From assembly GCF_006874475.1 (NCBI RefSeq), contig NZ_VIRM01000070.1:1-39206 (forward strand): a DNA stretch of 39,206 bases, read 5' to 3'. The notes under the pieces were generated by a model. It was not told the origin of the DNA, did no database searches, and saw only the letters and a program-made list of their open reading frames with translations. This DNA comes from Microbispora hainanensis (GTDB lineage: Bacteria; Actinomycetota; Actinomycetes; Streptosporangiales; Streptosporangiaceae). This document shows positions 8,201-15,435 of the stretch, one piece after another (the first letter of the stretch is position 1; the number at the start of each line of letters is the position of its first letter). The position numbers and the translations under genes were made by a program.

Positions 8201-9943
8201 CACCATGCCGTTGGTGGTGGTCTTGAACCACGTCTCGAACGACAACTGCGTCGACAGCCGGGCCAGCACGTTGCCGGGCAGCTTCACCGAACCGGCCGTC
8301 ATGCTCACCGCGGTGTCTGCGGTGCCCGCCAGTGCCCCCGCCTGCCCCAGCGTCACGCTGCTGTAGGTGGCCGCCACTCCGCCCCAGCCGAGGTCCTTCG
8401 CGCTGGTGCCCGATGCCTCGTTCAGACGCCAGTACCCCACCGGATCACTGTCGAGCACCCTCGTCCGGTACTGCGACCCGCTGTCATAGGCATAGCTGGT
8501 GCACTCGGTGGTGGGGGCGCACACCTTCGTCAGGTTGTCTCCCGTATAGGTGTAGGTCCAGGTGAGTGGAGCACCGTTCACGGGGTCAGTGGACACCGAC
8601 GCCACTCGCGAGCCGTTCCAGGTGAAGGTGAGCTTGCGCCCACCAACTCCGGTGACGGCGGCCAGTTTGCCGTCCGCACCGTAGGTCAGGTCCTGGGACC
8701 GGCCCCGGTTGTCGGTAACCTTCGTCAGCCGGCCAGCGGCGTTGAAATAATAGGACGTGGCCGATTTGTCCATCAGACGCCAGCCACCCCCGCTTACCGA
8801 CGCGAGCGTCGCGTACATCCCCGCAGGCGGCTCATAGGTGCCGCCGCTCTTAGAGGCGAACCTCAACTGCCGCCCGTCAGGGTAAGTCACCAGAAGCGAT
8901 GTCCCCGCGTTCTCCGAGACGATCTTCATGTCCCAGCGGGACGTCCATCCGGTCCCGAAGAACCCGTCCGAGCGGGGATCCAGGCTGTTGTACCAGCGGA
9001 CCACCGACAGGGCCGGACCCGCCGTCGCGACCGACGCGTCAGTCCACTGCGTGGTGTAGTTGCCCGCCAACTGGTGGAACTCCTGCCCGTTCACCCCAGG
9101 GGTGGCCAACTGCGAGGTGATCGACGGCTCGCGTACACCGGTGGTGAAGGTCCTCACTGGAGACGTCGAGATCTCTGTGGATACCCGGTTGATCAAATAC
9201 ACCTGCCAGTAGTACTGCTTGTCCCACTGGAGCCGGCCCGACGGCACCTTCCAGGAGTTCTCCATCTGCTGCCCAGACTCCCAGCAGTTCGTGGCCGTCT
9301 CCGGCGGTGCGTCACACAGCAAAAACCAGTAGTCCACCCCGCCGTCCGGCGCCGTGCCGTACGCGATTAGTAAGGGAGTCAGCGTCCCCACCAACGCCTT
9401 GTCCGCAGGGGAACCGTCCACGAACATCGGCGCCGTCAACGCAGACGACGAGGCCGCAAGCGAGTTGCCGGACTCGCGGCCACCCGACCGCAGCGATGCA
9501 CCACTGGCGGGTGAAGTGCTGGCCGACGGGCTCGGAGCGGGGCTCGAAGCCGGCCGCTTCGTCTCCCACCAGCTACGACGTTCCGGCTCAGACCGCTTCT
9601 TCACGCGGTCGGCGATACGACTGACCGACGCGGGAGCGATCGCCTCTCCGCCGTCGACGGACCGCTCTTCTACCGGCAACGCACCCTTAGGACGCTTGCC
9701 TTTACCGCCGGCTTTGACCGGGCCTGCCTCACTAGCCTGAGTGGTTTCCGGCTTCACCAGGTGCGGCAATCCTGCAGCCGACCTCGACGACTGCACCGGA
9801 AGGGCCAGCGTGACGGGTTGCGGATCAGCCATAGCGGGAAGCACGGTTAACTGCATCAACCCGGGAAAGGCCATGACGGCGAACAGCACAGCCATCCGTG
9901 CAAGCCAACGATTAAAAACCAGACCGAAACCGCAACGGCGCAT
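1853..9943 (-). CDS. Secreted RHS/YD-repeat polymorphic toxin with LamG and HINT domains
   Basis: The start at 9943 (ATG) has GGAGGT upstream and opens a signal peptide: a basic start, a hydrophobic 'MAVLFAVMAFPGLM' core and an AMA-D cleavage-like site near residue 40. After a Pro/Ser-rich spacer come an Fn3-like part and the pre-YD segment 'VVRWYNSLDPRSDGFFGTGW'. Dozens of YD repeats (GxxxxxYDxxGRLxxxT) follow, interrupted by a LamG/concanavalin-like domain at about residues 496-730. The RHS core lies at about 2014-2136 ('FASRDSW..NRYVYGNGDPLGNNDPSGH'). Then come a Lys/Ser-rich linker (about 2218-2354), an acidic stretch, a HINT domain (about 2427-2579) and a 117-residue toxin tip. RHS shells are known to encapsulate the toxin tip. 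Action outside the cell against neighbours is inferred from the architecture. The gene ends in TAG and is followed by a hairpin and the putative immunity gene. Confidence 0.9.
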   Translation of the reverse strand: MRRCGFGLVFNRWLARMAVLFAVMAFPGLMQLTVLPAMADPQPVTLALPVQSSRSAAGLPHLVKPETTQASEAGPVKAGGKGKRPKGALPVEERSVDGGEAIAPASVSRIADRVKKRSEPERRSWWETKRPASSPAPSPSASTSPASGASLRSGGRESGNSLAASSSALTAPMFVDGSPADKALVGTLTPLLIAYGTAPDGGVDYWFLLCDAPPETATNCWESGQQMENSWKVPSGRLQWDKQYYWQVYLINRVSTEISTSPVRTFTTGVREPSITSQLATPGVNGQEFHQLAGNYTTQWTDASVATAGPALSVVRWYNSLDPRSDGFFGTGWTSRWDMKIVSENAGTSLLVTYPDGRQLRFASKSGGTYEPPAGMYATLASVSGGGWRLMDKSATSYYFNAAGRLTKVTDNRGRSQDLTYGADGKLAAVTGVGGRKLTFTWNGSRVASVSTDPVNGAPLTWTYTYTGDNLTKVCAPTTECTSYAYDSGSQYRTRVLDSDPVGYWRLNEASGTSAKDLGWGGVAATYSSVTLGQAGALAGTADTAVSMTAGSVKLPGNVLARLSTQLSFETWFKTTTNGMVLSADSMVSGGLPNRPVIYVGTDGKLRAQFLERPEMGQPTPILPITSSTAVNNGAWHHVVLTVGGTSETLYLDGQVVGSQPGYQFDPWPATAAVGNGVMGSWAGSWPSAPTSATSSFPFKGSLDEVAVYDRPLTATEVQSHFAGGATQPGKLTKITLPSGRVWAENVYDAATDRIKTHTDDNGGTWTVGVPVYDKTTGMSTVTVTDPKSGTLTYVHDAWRGHRLVSETDQLSKTTSYAYDTGGFLAKVTDRNGNPLELTHDERGNALSLKTCRSPGNCQTQYTSYYLNTGDKFDPRNDEVTAFRDARSSSPTDNTYATTWQYTTYGEESKETTPATPDFPSGRSILTTYTDGTEPVVGGGTTPAGLVKSETDAKGNTTRYAYTAAGDVAESTGPTGLITRYDHDALGRTTSKTEISQANPSGVTTTITYDGVGRVRTTTGAAVKNEITDVSHTARVTYGYDPDGNTLTETATDLTGGDPERVITYTYDTYGNIETVTGPEGGKVTYEWDRTGAQTSLINELDTRFEYAYTSRGELASATIKAWTGSPVSPSPAADKVLISYAYDPEGRLASETDAMGRKISYTYYGDDLLSQVIGDDLKLNGSTTTRDVVLESYIYDAAGNAISEVSSGGKERTDSVYDAADRLTSETFDPSTLARKTSYVYDANDNVTRTTLSKNGDSRTEVREFVYNADDILTRQTVRNGAEDLTTTWEVDDRGLMTAVTDPRGNAPGADPAHFTTNYRYDQAGRLVESKAPQVQVDKNGATGAARPSTRYGYDSAGRRSHQMDAEGRTSTAAFDKAGRLTSVAYPAYAQPGGNTLTPKRSYAYDLAGRLTQYTDPRGYTTHAEYDQLDNLVRVTDPAPAGQTAGRWISEYDLLGEVLATVDPTGARRQTTYDDLGRQITSTVIDRKPFTAAYTTTFEYDDADNLVKSIAPGTKTTSYVPNAAGEITSVTDPNNNTTRYDYDLAGRTIKVTNPRGNATVAVFDLAGRQIEAKDLDDTGTTRRTAEFGYDPAGNRTRVTSAEGHITRMEFDASGMLTKSIEPVSDTETITTTFGYDATGLPTRTTDGRGNAVWTTYNSLGLVESLIEPATTAYPNASDRTWTSVYDAAGNTIADLLPGGVRIDRTYDHLGRLTKETGSGAAIPTPERNYGYDLAGRMTSISDYTLVYNDRTLLTTVTRSSTQIASFSYDALGNPLQRVDNSGTANFTWDNGDRLATAADPVSGRTFTYEYDKNDNLTSLSSANPAGSQVFDYDQLDRLITHVLKNSSGTQTAKITYGWDKDDNLVSKTTEGTAGAGTNTYGYDHLGRLTSWKASGGNTTTYVWDASGNRIQAGGKTYTYDERNRLVSGDGTTYTYTPRGTLASETKAGATRHLVFDAFDQMISDGDATYSYDALGRLVSRSKAGAEQKFTYSSLTNDIATVTDGSGGVKAKYGRDPLGNLLSLQEGTGPALGVMTDIHTDVVATYDGTALVDSTAYSPFGEVVAQTGTKRSVGYQSEWTDPDTGKVNMHARWYIPGTGGFASRDSWNLPPNPSSNLNRYVYGNGDPLGNNDPSGHVPVDRGGGGMSGSATRGGGTSSGSSGVAGGGSSKVANAMRNSMRQQEVARQNGGKTPKAKIKRSNRTVSNRSDLKEFSQQKQWDRQRTRTSNKKANNSPSKASKSSKPKTRKSTSRTSKSTKSRPKNSTPRASKPRTSTSKKPTSRPTTKKPSSTNSKPKSSSKSSSKPKSSSKSSSKPKSSSKSNNGKKSSSSPAKSTKSTKASTSGNSKAKSNSPVQIEVDTGAAGGGDVSGVDVTFGMSCRNLRNCSRDLVEDFFEDAVDDWVDDIVDDVIDDVTPDLPTDSPGMGGSDCLPSNSFVAGTKVLMADGSVKSIEDVKIGDEVIAADPEAGLTEAKRVTTLIAGEGLKHLVKITVDVDGHRGDATDSITATAGHPFWVPTLQRWVTAGQLQPGTWLQTSAGTYVQITAVERRSALQSVFNLTIEGLHTYYVLVGDQGILVHNDGVFDRFRKKPGSEPFVRPDANATVRDLLRYELPDYDPTGRDPISQQKKLDAEAMDDETLLKAVFEPKDGRVGHFRTLNGKSLDNGNHRAAELLERAEDDMFPDIDYDTEIYIEGHC
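2205..2660 (-). other. HINT (intein/hedgehog-like) pre-toxin domain
   Basis: The block starts 'NSFVAGTKVLMADGS', continues with 'IEDVKIGDEVIA' and 'ATAGHPFWVP', and ends 'HTYYVLVGDQGILVHND'. These are the typical A, B and C-terminal HN motifs of HINT autoproteases. The first motif has Ser at the nucleophile position, with a Cys five residues earlier; actinomycete pre-toxin HINT domains often look like this. Its inferred role is self-cleavage that frees the toxin tip. Confidence 0.85.
2981..3070. repeat. Three tandem 30-bp repeats in a Lys/Ser-rich linker
   Basis: The unit CGACTTCGAGCTCGACTTCG plus GCTTCGAACT occurs at 2981-3010 and 3011-3040. It recurs at 3041-3070 with one change near the end. 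The repeat is in frame on the minus strand and encodes three copies of a ten-residue Lys/Pro/Ser unit. It sits inside about 135 residues of Lys/Ser/Thr-rich linker between the RHS core and the HINT domain. Its length is a multiple of three, so copy-number change would not break the gene. Confidence 0.95.
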
Positions 9944-10663
9944 ACCGCCGCACCTCCCGAATGAGGCCTAAAACTCACAGGGAACATTCAGCATTTTTGG
10001 AGAGATCTTCAAGGAACCTCCTGAAAGTACAAGATCCTCAAGGGCGCCTCAATGGTGATCCAAATCACAACATTTACCTCTTATTCACCCTTGACACGAT
10101 CAGCACAGCTGGTTGAGTAGTCGTGATGGGGCGCTGTCGCAGCCTTGATGGTGACGAGGGGTTTTGCCGCACAGCAGTGGGTCGTAGATGATCTTGGTGA
10201 GCTTGTGACGGTGATGTCTCCAGGTTGCCGTCGCCGATCACGCACGATGTCGCGGCCGATGACGAGCGCCAGTGTCACTGGTGAGGGTTACTGGCTGGGG
10301 TGACTGGGGCCGGAAGTCCGTGCCAGGCTTGCCGAGAAAGCCAGTGACGACTGGGGCGGTTCTGCAACGTATGAGCCGGTTCTTCATCAGGGCGACCACC
10401 CGCCGCTCCGGCCCCCCCGCAGAGCCGCTCGCCATGCCGTCAATATCGGTTCGGTCAGTGCCCATCGAGCGTCGGACAGATCACTGCGATAGGGACGCCC
10501 GGAAGCCGCGCGATGACACTCGATCGCCTCCCATACAGCAGATCGTTACGAACCAGGACCAGACGCCCTCCAAGTCCGTTTTTCCTCGTGCGGCCGCTCC
10601 TGCGCGAAGTCGGTATGGCGGAGTGACCGGCAGTGGTGCACCTGTGAGGCAGAACGAGCGAGG
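9944..10663. other. 720-bp gap without a supported gene
   Basis: This gap lies between the end of the sugar operon (10664) and the start of the first RHS gene (9943), so it must hold the RHS promoter. The 120 bp next to the RHS start are AT-rich relative to the surroundings. A TTGACA hexamer occurs on the plus strand near 10090, without a convincing -10 partner. Open frames at 10081-10278 and 10272-10802 have no recognisable product and unnatural composition. I see no clear transposase or RNA gene. Confidence 0.5.
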
Positions 10664-11812
10664 TTACTTCGCTTGGTCGAGGATGACCTTGGCGAGGGCA
10701 TCGGCAGCATCAGGCCGGCCGAGGGCTCTGGCGGCATCGCTCATGCGCGCTCGGAGGCCGGGATCGGAGAGAAGTTCGTCGAGTTTGGCCAGGAGCTGCT
10801 GAGGGGCCGGGTCGGGTTCGAGTAGGGCGCGGGCGGCTCCGGCGCCTACGAGGTAACGGGCGTTGCCGCGTTGCTCGTCTCCGGCAGCGGGGACCAGGGG
10901 GATGAGGACGGACGGCTTCCCGACCGCAACCAGCTCGGCCACGGTTCCCGCGCCGCTGCGGGAGACGACTACGTCCGCAGCGGCATACACATCGGGCAGT
11001 TCCTCGCCGACGTACGCCGTGGGGTGGTAGCGCTCACCGATCTCGGCGGGCAAGTCGGCGGCCACCTCGGCGAGATGGCCGATCCAGTCCCGGCCGCACT
11101 GGTGGAGCACCTGGGCGTGGGTGAGCAGCGTGGGCAGTATCTGCTCTATCAGGGTGTTGATCTGCCGGCTGCCCTGGGCGCCGCCGGTCACGTAGACGAG
11201 CGGCAGATCCGGGGCCAGGCCGTACCGCTCGTGCGCCCGGGCCGGGTTTCCGTGCAGGAGCTGGGGGCGGATGGGGTTGCCCGTGACCACGGCTCGTGCG
11301 CGTGCCCGCTGAGGGAGATGGTCGATGGAGGTGGGGTGGGTGAGCGCGACCGTCGTGGCCACCCGAGCCAGGATGCGGTTCGCGAGGCCAAGTGAGGTGA
11401 TCTGCTCGTGCATGACCAGCGGGCGGCCGAGAAGGCGAGCAGCGAGGCCGAGGGGCACGCTGACGTACCCTCCCGTCGACAACACCACATCCGGCCGGTA
11501 GCGGGCGGCTATGCCGGCCGCCTGCAGAACGCCGACAGGGATCTTGAAGAGATCGATCATGTTCTGGCCGAGCTCACGGAGATTGGGTGATCGCCTGACC
11601 TTGCCCGCGCTGATCGCCTTGAACGGGATGTGGTGCTCCGCGGCGATCCGCGCTTCCAGCCCGTCCGCCGTGCCCACCCACAGCACGTCCACGTCGCGAC
11701 CCTGCGCGGCGGCATGCTCGCGCACCGCCGTAATGGTCGTGAGCGCGGGGTAGGTGTGCCCGCCGGTCCCGCCCCCGGTGACGAGCATCCGGATCTTCCG
11801 CGCGGCTGTCAT
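10664..11812 (-). CDS. MurG-like glycosyltransferase (GT28, GT-B fold)
   Basis: The 382-aa product has the MurG layout. The N-terminal half carries GGGTGGH (13-19), 'STGGYVSVP' (112-120) and 'EQITSLGLANR'. The C-terminal half has 'TGGAQGS' (209-215), 'SRSGAGTVAE' (284-293) and 'DEQRGNA' (312-318), where the nucleotide-sugar donor binds. MurG adds GlcNAc to undecaprenyl-PP-MurNAc-pentapeptide. This copy sits last in an eight-gene sugar operon with no division or cell-wall genes around it, so a dedicated role in transferring the operon's sugar to an acceptor is more likely than housekeeping lipid II synthesis (inference). The start is ATG 11812, overlapping the upstream stop as ATGA; the frame remains open for 28 more codons but that part overlaps the previous gene. 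No membrane segment is obvious, though MurG proteins bind membranes peripherally. Confidence 0.88.
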   Translation of the reverse strand: MTAARKIRMLVTGGGTGGHTYPALTTITAVREHAAAQGRDVDVLWVGTADGLEARIAAEHHIPFKAISAGKVRRSPNLRELGQNMIDLFKIPVGVLQAAGIAARYRPDVVLSTGGYVSVPLGLAARLLGRPLVMHEQITSLGLANRILARVATTVALTHPTSIDHLPQRARARAVVTGNPIRPQLLHGNPARAHERYGLAPDLPLVYVTGGAQGSRQINTLIEQILPTLLTHAQVLHQCGRDWIGHLAEVAADLPAEIGERYHPTAYVGEELPDVYAAADVVVSRSGAGTVAELVAVGKPSVLIPLVPAAGDEQRGNARYLVGAGAARALLEPDPAPQQLLAKLDELLSDPGLRARMSDAARALGRPDAADALAKVILDQAK

Positions 11813-12531
11813 GCGGTCGTCTCCTCCATAGGTACGGCAAGGCCGAAGCGAGCACCGGCCTGGCGGATCGTTTCGGGGGTCTTGATCGGCACCCACTGTT
11901 CCACGGGTACGGCCGTGCCCTGGTGTCCGCGGGCGAACAACACGCTCATGGAGATCTCGTAGTACCCCAAGTCCGCGAGCGTGGCAGTCAGCTCTCGGAC
12001 GAGGCGGGCGCCGTTGATGCGGTGAACCCAGATGTTGGCCCAGGCTCCGGGCGGGCAGCCGCCGGCAGGGCGCTCGACGATTCTGTTGATGCGGAAGTCG
12101 GGGTCGAGGGTGAGCATGCCGCCGATGAAGGTGCTCTGGAGCACCGCGGTTGTCACAGCGATCGGCGACGGACAGGCGGCCAGCCGCTCATAAGTGTCGT
12201 CGGGGACCAGGTCGGTGATCCCGCTCACGAACACGGAGCCGACCGCACGGGCACGCCGCAGTCCGGTCAGAGCGGCACCATCCGCGGTGAGACCCTCCTG
12301 CAAGCAGACCTTGACGTCGCGATAACCGGTGGCAGCGACGTCCGCCTTGATCTGCTGCACGTTCCCCGGATTCGCGATGACCAGGAAGCGCTGAACCCCC
12401 GCGCGGGCAGCCTGACGCATGTGTCGTTGCAGCAAGGTCTCGCCGCCCAGCCGAAGGGTCGCCTTGTCGCGGCCGAGGCGAGTGCCACTGCCTCCGGCGA
12501 GCAGGATGGCGATCATAAGCTGGTCTTTCAC
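11809..12531 (-). CDS. Sugar nucleotidyltransferase-like protein (NTP_transferase/MobA-like fold)
   Basis: The 240-aa product begins with the nucleotidyltransferase signature 'ILLAGGSGTRLGRDKATL', containing the nucleotide-binding loop, Arg and Lys. 'SGITDLVPDD' follows at the place of the metal-binding acidic motif. 'RIVERPAGG' corresponds to the sugar-binding VEKP segment of hexose-1-phosphate nucleotidyltransferases, and 'WVPIKTPET' matches their C-terminal W.(D)xxTPE element. It should activate a sugar 1-phosphate to an NDP-sugar; which sugar and nucleotide cannot be read. The GTG start at 12531 overlaps the DegT stop (GTGA), but ATG 12516 is an alternative that begins nearer the fold. 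It overlaps the MurG-like gene by 4 nt, consistent with a donor being made for that transferase. Confidence 0.82.
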   Translation of the reverse strand: MKDQLMIAILLAGGSGTRLGRDKATLRLGGETLLQRHMRQAARAGVQRFLVIANPGNVQQIKADVAATGYRDVKVCLQEGLTADGAALTGLRRARAVGSVFVSGITDLVPDDTYERLAACPSPIAVTTAVLQSTFIGGMLTLDPDFRINRIVERPAGGCPPGAWANIWVHRINGARLVRELTATLADLGYYEISMSVLFARGHQGTAVPVEQWVPIKTPETIRQAGARFGLAVPMEETTA

Positions 12532-13628
12532 CTCTCCAGGTCTTCTGCCAGAAGGCAGTTCTTAAGGGCGTCCGCCACGGTCATGCAGTCGGCTGCGCTG
12601 AGCGAGGGATGGAAGGGGAGGAACAGCGTGCGCACCAGCAAGTCCCGGACCCCAACCCAGCCCTCTACGCCCTGACGTACGGCGAGGGCCGGGTAGTCGA
12701 ACCACGGCCGGTCGAACATGACCGTGCTGGCGACCCCATGCCTCGCGAGCCTTTCCCGGAGGTCAGGCATCGGGTGCGGAAGGTGAACGGCGTAGCGACT
12801 CTGGCTGGCCTGAGGAGTACGGCCCGGCATCACGACGGCCGGGGGGAGAGCTTGTTGGTAGGTCTCCGCGACACACTGCAGGCAGGCACGCAGAAGTTCA
12901 CGCTGATCCCACTGGTGATAGGCGATCACCGCTTCGATCTCGCTCATCCCCCGGAAGCGGTAAATGCTGTCACCGACCGCCCATCGGTGTTCCTGCCCGC
13001 TGTGCGAACGACGGGCGGCGATGTGCTGGGCGAGACGCTCGCGGCGGGCCAGTACGGCTCCGCCGCCGCTCCCGCAGATCGGTTTCGTCGGCGCGAACGA
13101 CATGATCGTGACATCTCCCCAGGCCCCTGGCCCGGAGCTGGGACTCGGGCCAGGGAGGAGATAGGCACAGTCCTCAATCACCAGGCACCCCCGTGCGCGA
13201 AGGGCGCAGATAGCGGTCTCGGCGTGCTCAGCGACCATCCCGCCATGGTGAATCCAGATCACCACGGCCCGCCCGATGACCATGTCCGGGTCGATGAGCG
13301 GAGCGAACCGTACGGCATCGACGGGAACCGGCACCGGGATGCCGCCGAGTCGGGCGACAAGGCCCGGGATCGCGACGAAGCAGTTGGCCGGGACCAGGAC
13401 CCTACGGTCTACGAGGTCGAGGTCCTCAAGGATGAGTTCGAGGGCGTCCATGCCGCTCCCGACGGCTACGGCGTGGCGGTTCCAGTCGGCGCCGAGACGT
13501 TCTTCCAGCCTTCTCGTTTGGGGGCCACCACGAAGTAGACCTGAGTCGATGATCCTCGCGACGTCATCGCTGATGGCGTCGCGGACCTCTGGCAAGACGA
13601 GCGTCCTCCAGGACGCGATCCTCGTCAT
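12528..13628 (-). CDS. DegT/DnrJ/EryC1/StrS-family PLP-dependent enzyme
   Basis: The 366-aa length is normal for sugar aminotransferases of fold type I. 'GSGMDALEL' (58-66) is the phosphate-binding start. 'WIHHGG' is at the VHLYG position. 'IEDCAYLLPG' supplies the cofactor-ring aspartate (D153), and 'SFAPTKPICG' holds the Schiff-base lysine (K182). The catalytic set therefore looks intact. The substrate-side 'EDaAqAhGa' histidine motif is replaced by 'EDCAYLLPG', and the usual NxRM segment reads 'YRFRGMSEIEA', so substrate preference may differ from classical sugar aminotransferases. Transamination of a keto-sugar to an amino sugar is the likely reaction. A dehydratase-type member is less likely because lysine is retained. 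It overlaps WbqC upstream (ATGA) and the nucleotidyltransferase downstream. Confidence 0.9.
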   Translation of the reverse strand: MTRIASWRTLVLPEVRDAISDDVARIIDSGLLRGGPQTRRLEERLGADWNRHAVAVGSGMDALELILEDLDLVDRRVLVPANCFVAIPGLVARLGGIPVPVPVDAVRFAPLIDPDMVIGRAVVIWIHHGGMVAEHAETAICALRARGCLVIEDCAYLLPGPSPSSGPGAWGDVTIMSFAPTKPICGSGGGAVLARRERLAQHIAARRSHSGQEHRWAVGDSIYRFRGMSEIEAVIAYHQWDQRELLRACLQCVAETYQQALPPAVVMPGRTPQASQSRYAVHLPHPMPDLRERLARHGVASTVMFDRPWFDYPALAVRQGVEGWVGVRDLLVRTLFLPFHPSLSAADCMTVADALKNCLLAEDLER

Positions 13629-14320
13629 GCCGGCTCCCCTGACGTGAGGATCCGCCCAGCCTGCGGACCGGCGTTCATCAGCAGGTCGAGGACGCTCAGG
13701 TTGTCCAGGAAGCCTTCGTGGAGCTGGGGATAGCGCGGTGGACGATAGCCCTGCCAGCGCAGTTCGATCCCCGCCACCTCCAGAACCTCCGGGTCGAGGT
13801 ACGACGCGCAGCCGTCGCCCGCGAGGTAGGTAGCGGCCCCGAGACGGCGGCAGATCTCCGCGAGGAGGGCGGTTTTCGTCTGCCTGAACTCACCGAGACT
13901 GCTGCTGAGCACCCACGGGGTGGTGATGCCGAGCATCCGGGTCAGATGGAGATCGCAGGCCAGGTTCAGCATGCCGAGGTTGGTCCACGGGTGGTGGAAC
14001 AGCAGGCCAAGCAGCTCCCCGCACATTTCCAAATGGAGGGCTCGAGCGTAGGCCTGCCGGACCGTGACCTCATGCCGTCTCTGCCATTCCGCTCCTGGTG
14101 CGATGGAAGCCCCGCGGATGGGACCGCCGCGAGAGCGGTGCGCGACGGGGACGGTCAGCCGAGTTCGACCGGTGCTGGTCTTGATGTAGTTGCGGTTCTG
14201 CCATCCAGGGGTGAAGGCGACGTGGTCGAGGTAGACAAACAGGTCGGCACGCTGCATCTTGTCGAAGAACCCCGGATACGGCAGGTAGTGAGGCTGGTGA
14301 ATCGCGACGACGAGGCCCAT
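13625..14320 (-). CDS. WbqC-family protein
   Basis: The 231-aa product starts with the family signature 'VAIHQPHYLPYPGFFDKM' and continues 'DLFVYLDHVAF' and 'WQNRNYIKT' (40-48), the conserved blocks of WbqC-like proteins. Members are found in O-antigen, surface-polysaccharide and natural-product sugar loci, often next to a DegT-type aminotransferase; N-acylation or formylation-type chemistry on the amino sugar has been proposed, without a firm general assignment that I can state. Here it lies between the UGM-like gene (TGATG, 1-nt overlap) and the DegT gene (ATGA overlap), which fits a tailoring step on the same sugar. No signal peptide or membrane segment is visible. Confidence 0.88.
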   Translation of the reverse strand: MGLVVAIHQPHYLPYPGFFDKMQRADLFVYLDHVAFTPGWQNRNYIKTSTGRTRLTVPVAHRSRGGPIRGASIAPGAEWQRRHEVTVRQAYARALHLEMCGELLGLLFHHPWTNLGMLNLACDLHLTRMLGITTPWVLSSSLGEFRQTKTALLAEICRRLGAATYLAGDGCASYLDPEVLEVAGIELRWQGYRPPRYPQLHEGFLDNLSVLDLLMNAGPQAGRILTSGEPA

Positions 14321-15435
14321 CAGGCGATCTCCTTGCCGGCGCGCGAGACGAGCTGGTGAGCACAGCTGAGCGCCGCGGCGACCGTCTGCCCCATGTCCAG
14401 GTAGAAGTCGGCGCCCGCGCCTCGGCCGGCGAACACCACACCGGTGGCGGCGTCGGATAGTTCCCGGTAACGGCGAATCAGGGCCGTGTTGGCAGGAGTG
14501 CGAAGCACGAATTCGACGACATGCTCCCCGTCGCCCGCTCGCTCGATCCCGACTAGGGCTACAGCAGGAGCCTGGTTCCAGGGCAGCAGGTCGGACCGAT
14601 GCGTGCGGTAGCGAGGAGTAGCCGCATCGGGGTGCGTCGTCACCGGAACGCCGGAAACCTGGTTGGCCTCACGCCAATCCAGGGCGACTCGTCGGCGTGC
14701 CAGCTTGCCGTACCGGTGGCCGAAGTAGGCGTCGAGCGGTCCGGTGTAGACGCAGGCGTGCCGTGAACGCGGCCATGGCCCGCGATGGCTCATGTACAGG
14801 TCGATCAGTGGGGAGCTGACCATGCGGCTGAACATGGCCCCGTAGCCGTCGGCGGGCAGGCCTTCGAACCGACGCCGGCGATAGCCATCCTCATCGTCGA
14901 AACGGATCGCGAAGCGGCTGGTGAAGACCGCGGCATCGAGCTGGGATGGATGCACACCCCACTGCTTGGTCACGTACGCGGCGACGAACATCTCGTACAG
15001 CCGTGGACCGAGGCTGCCCAGAGCGACGTCCTCGACGGTCACCGGTAGGCGATTCCGGTACGGCGAGGCGTCTCGATCCACGCTCCGACGCGCCTCTTCG
15101 ACGCCGAATTCCCGCCCGTAACAGTGACGGATCGCCGTAAGCCCGATCGGCATCGGGATCAGATGTCCGTCGACCAGGGCGTAAACCGTGTGCCGATAGT
15201 CAATCCAGTCAGCGAAGCGCGACAAGTACCGCCAGATGCCCAGGTCGTCGGTGGCCATGACGTGGGTGCCGTACGGGCAGAACTCGATCCCCATGGAGTG
15301 GCGTTCCGAACGGCACAAGCCGCCGATCCGCGCATCGCGTTCCACGAGTGCGACGCTCAGACCATGTTCGGCCAGGTGCTGAGCGGTGACGATGCCGAAC
15401 AGGCCGGCTCCGATGATGACCACGTCGTATGTCAT
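14320..15435 (-). CDS. UDP-galactopyranose mutase-like flavoprotein
   Basis: The 371-aa product carries an N-terminal FAD-binding 'IIGAGLFG' with Glu at the end of strand 2 (E32), and 'IGGLC' follows. 'YGTHVMATDD' (55-64) parallels the active-site YGAHIFHT loop of bacterial UGM. 'YVTKQWG' (154-160) keeps the mobile-loop Trp, 'FAIRFDDEDGY' keeps the loop arginine, and 'YLDMGQ' (345-350) keeps the substrate-side Tyr/Asp. UGM converts UDP-Galp to UDP-Galf through an FAD N5-sugar adduct and needs reduced flavin. Because the key residues are largely retained I expect a pyranose/furanose mutase, perhaps on a modified NDP-sugar. The start is ATG 15435, overlapping the radical SAM stop (ATGA); a 22-codon upstream extension would lie in the previous gene. 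Confidence 0.85.
   Translation of the reverse strand: MTYDVVIIGAGLFGIVTAQHLAEHGLSVALVERDARIGGLCRSERHSMGIEFCPYGTHVMATDDLGIWRYLSRFADWIDYRHTVYALVDGHLIPMPIGLTAIRHCYGREFGVEEARRSVDRDASPYRNRLPVTVEDVALGSLGPRLYEMFVAAYVTKQWGVHPSQLDAAVFTSRFAIRFDDEDGYRRRRFEGLPADGYGAMFSRMVSSPLIDLYMSHRGPWPRSRHACVYTGPLDAYFGHRYGKLARRRVALDWREANQVSGVPVTTHPDAATPRYRTHRSDLLPWNQAPAVALVGIERAGDGEHVVEFVLRTPANTALIRRYRELSDAATGVVFAGRGAGADFYLDMGQTVAAALSCAHQLVSRAGKEIA

Noticed and set aside
6848..9370. 840-codon plus-strand open frame opposite the first RHS gene
   Set aside because: It is rich in Arg, Gly, His and Val with no family likeness. It mirrors YD repeats on the other strand and is explained by GC-rich third positions.
10081..10802. 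Open frames in the gap before the sugar operon's end, considered as genes or transposase remnants
   Set aside because: No motif, poor start context and unnatural composition in every frame inspected.
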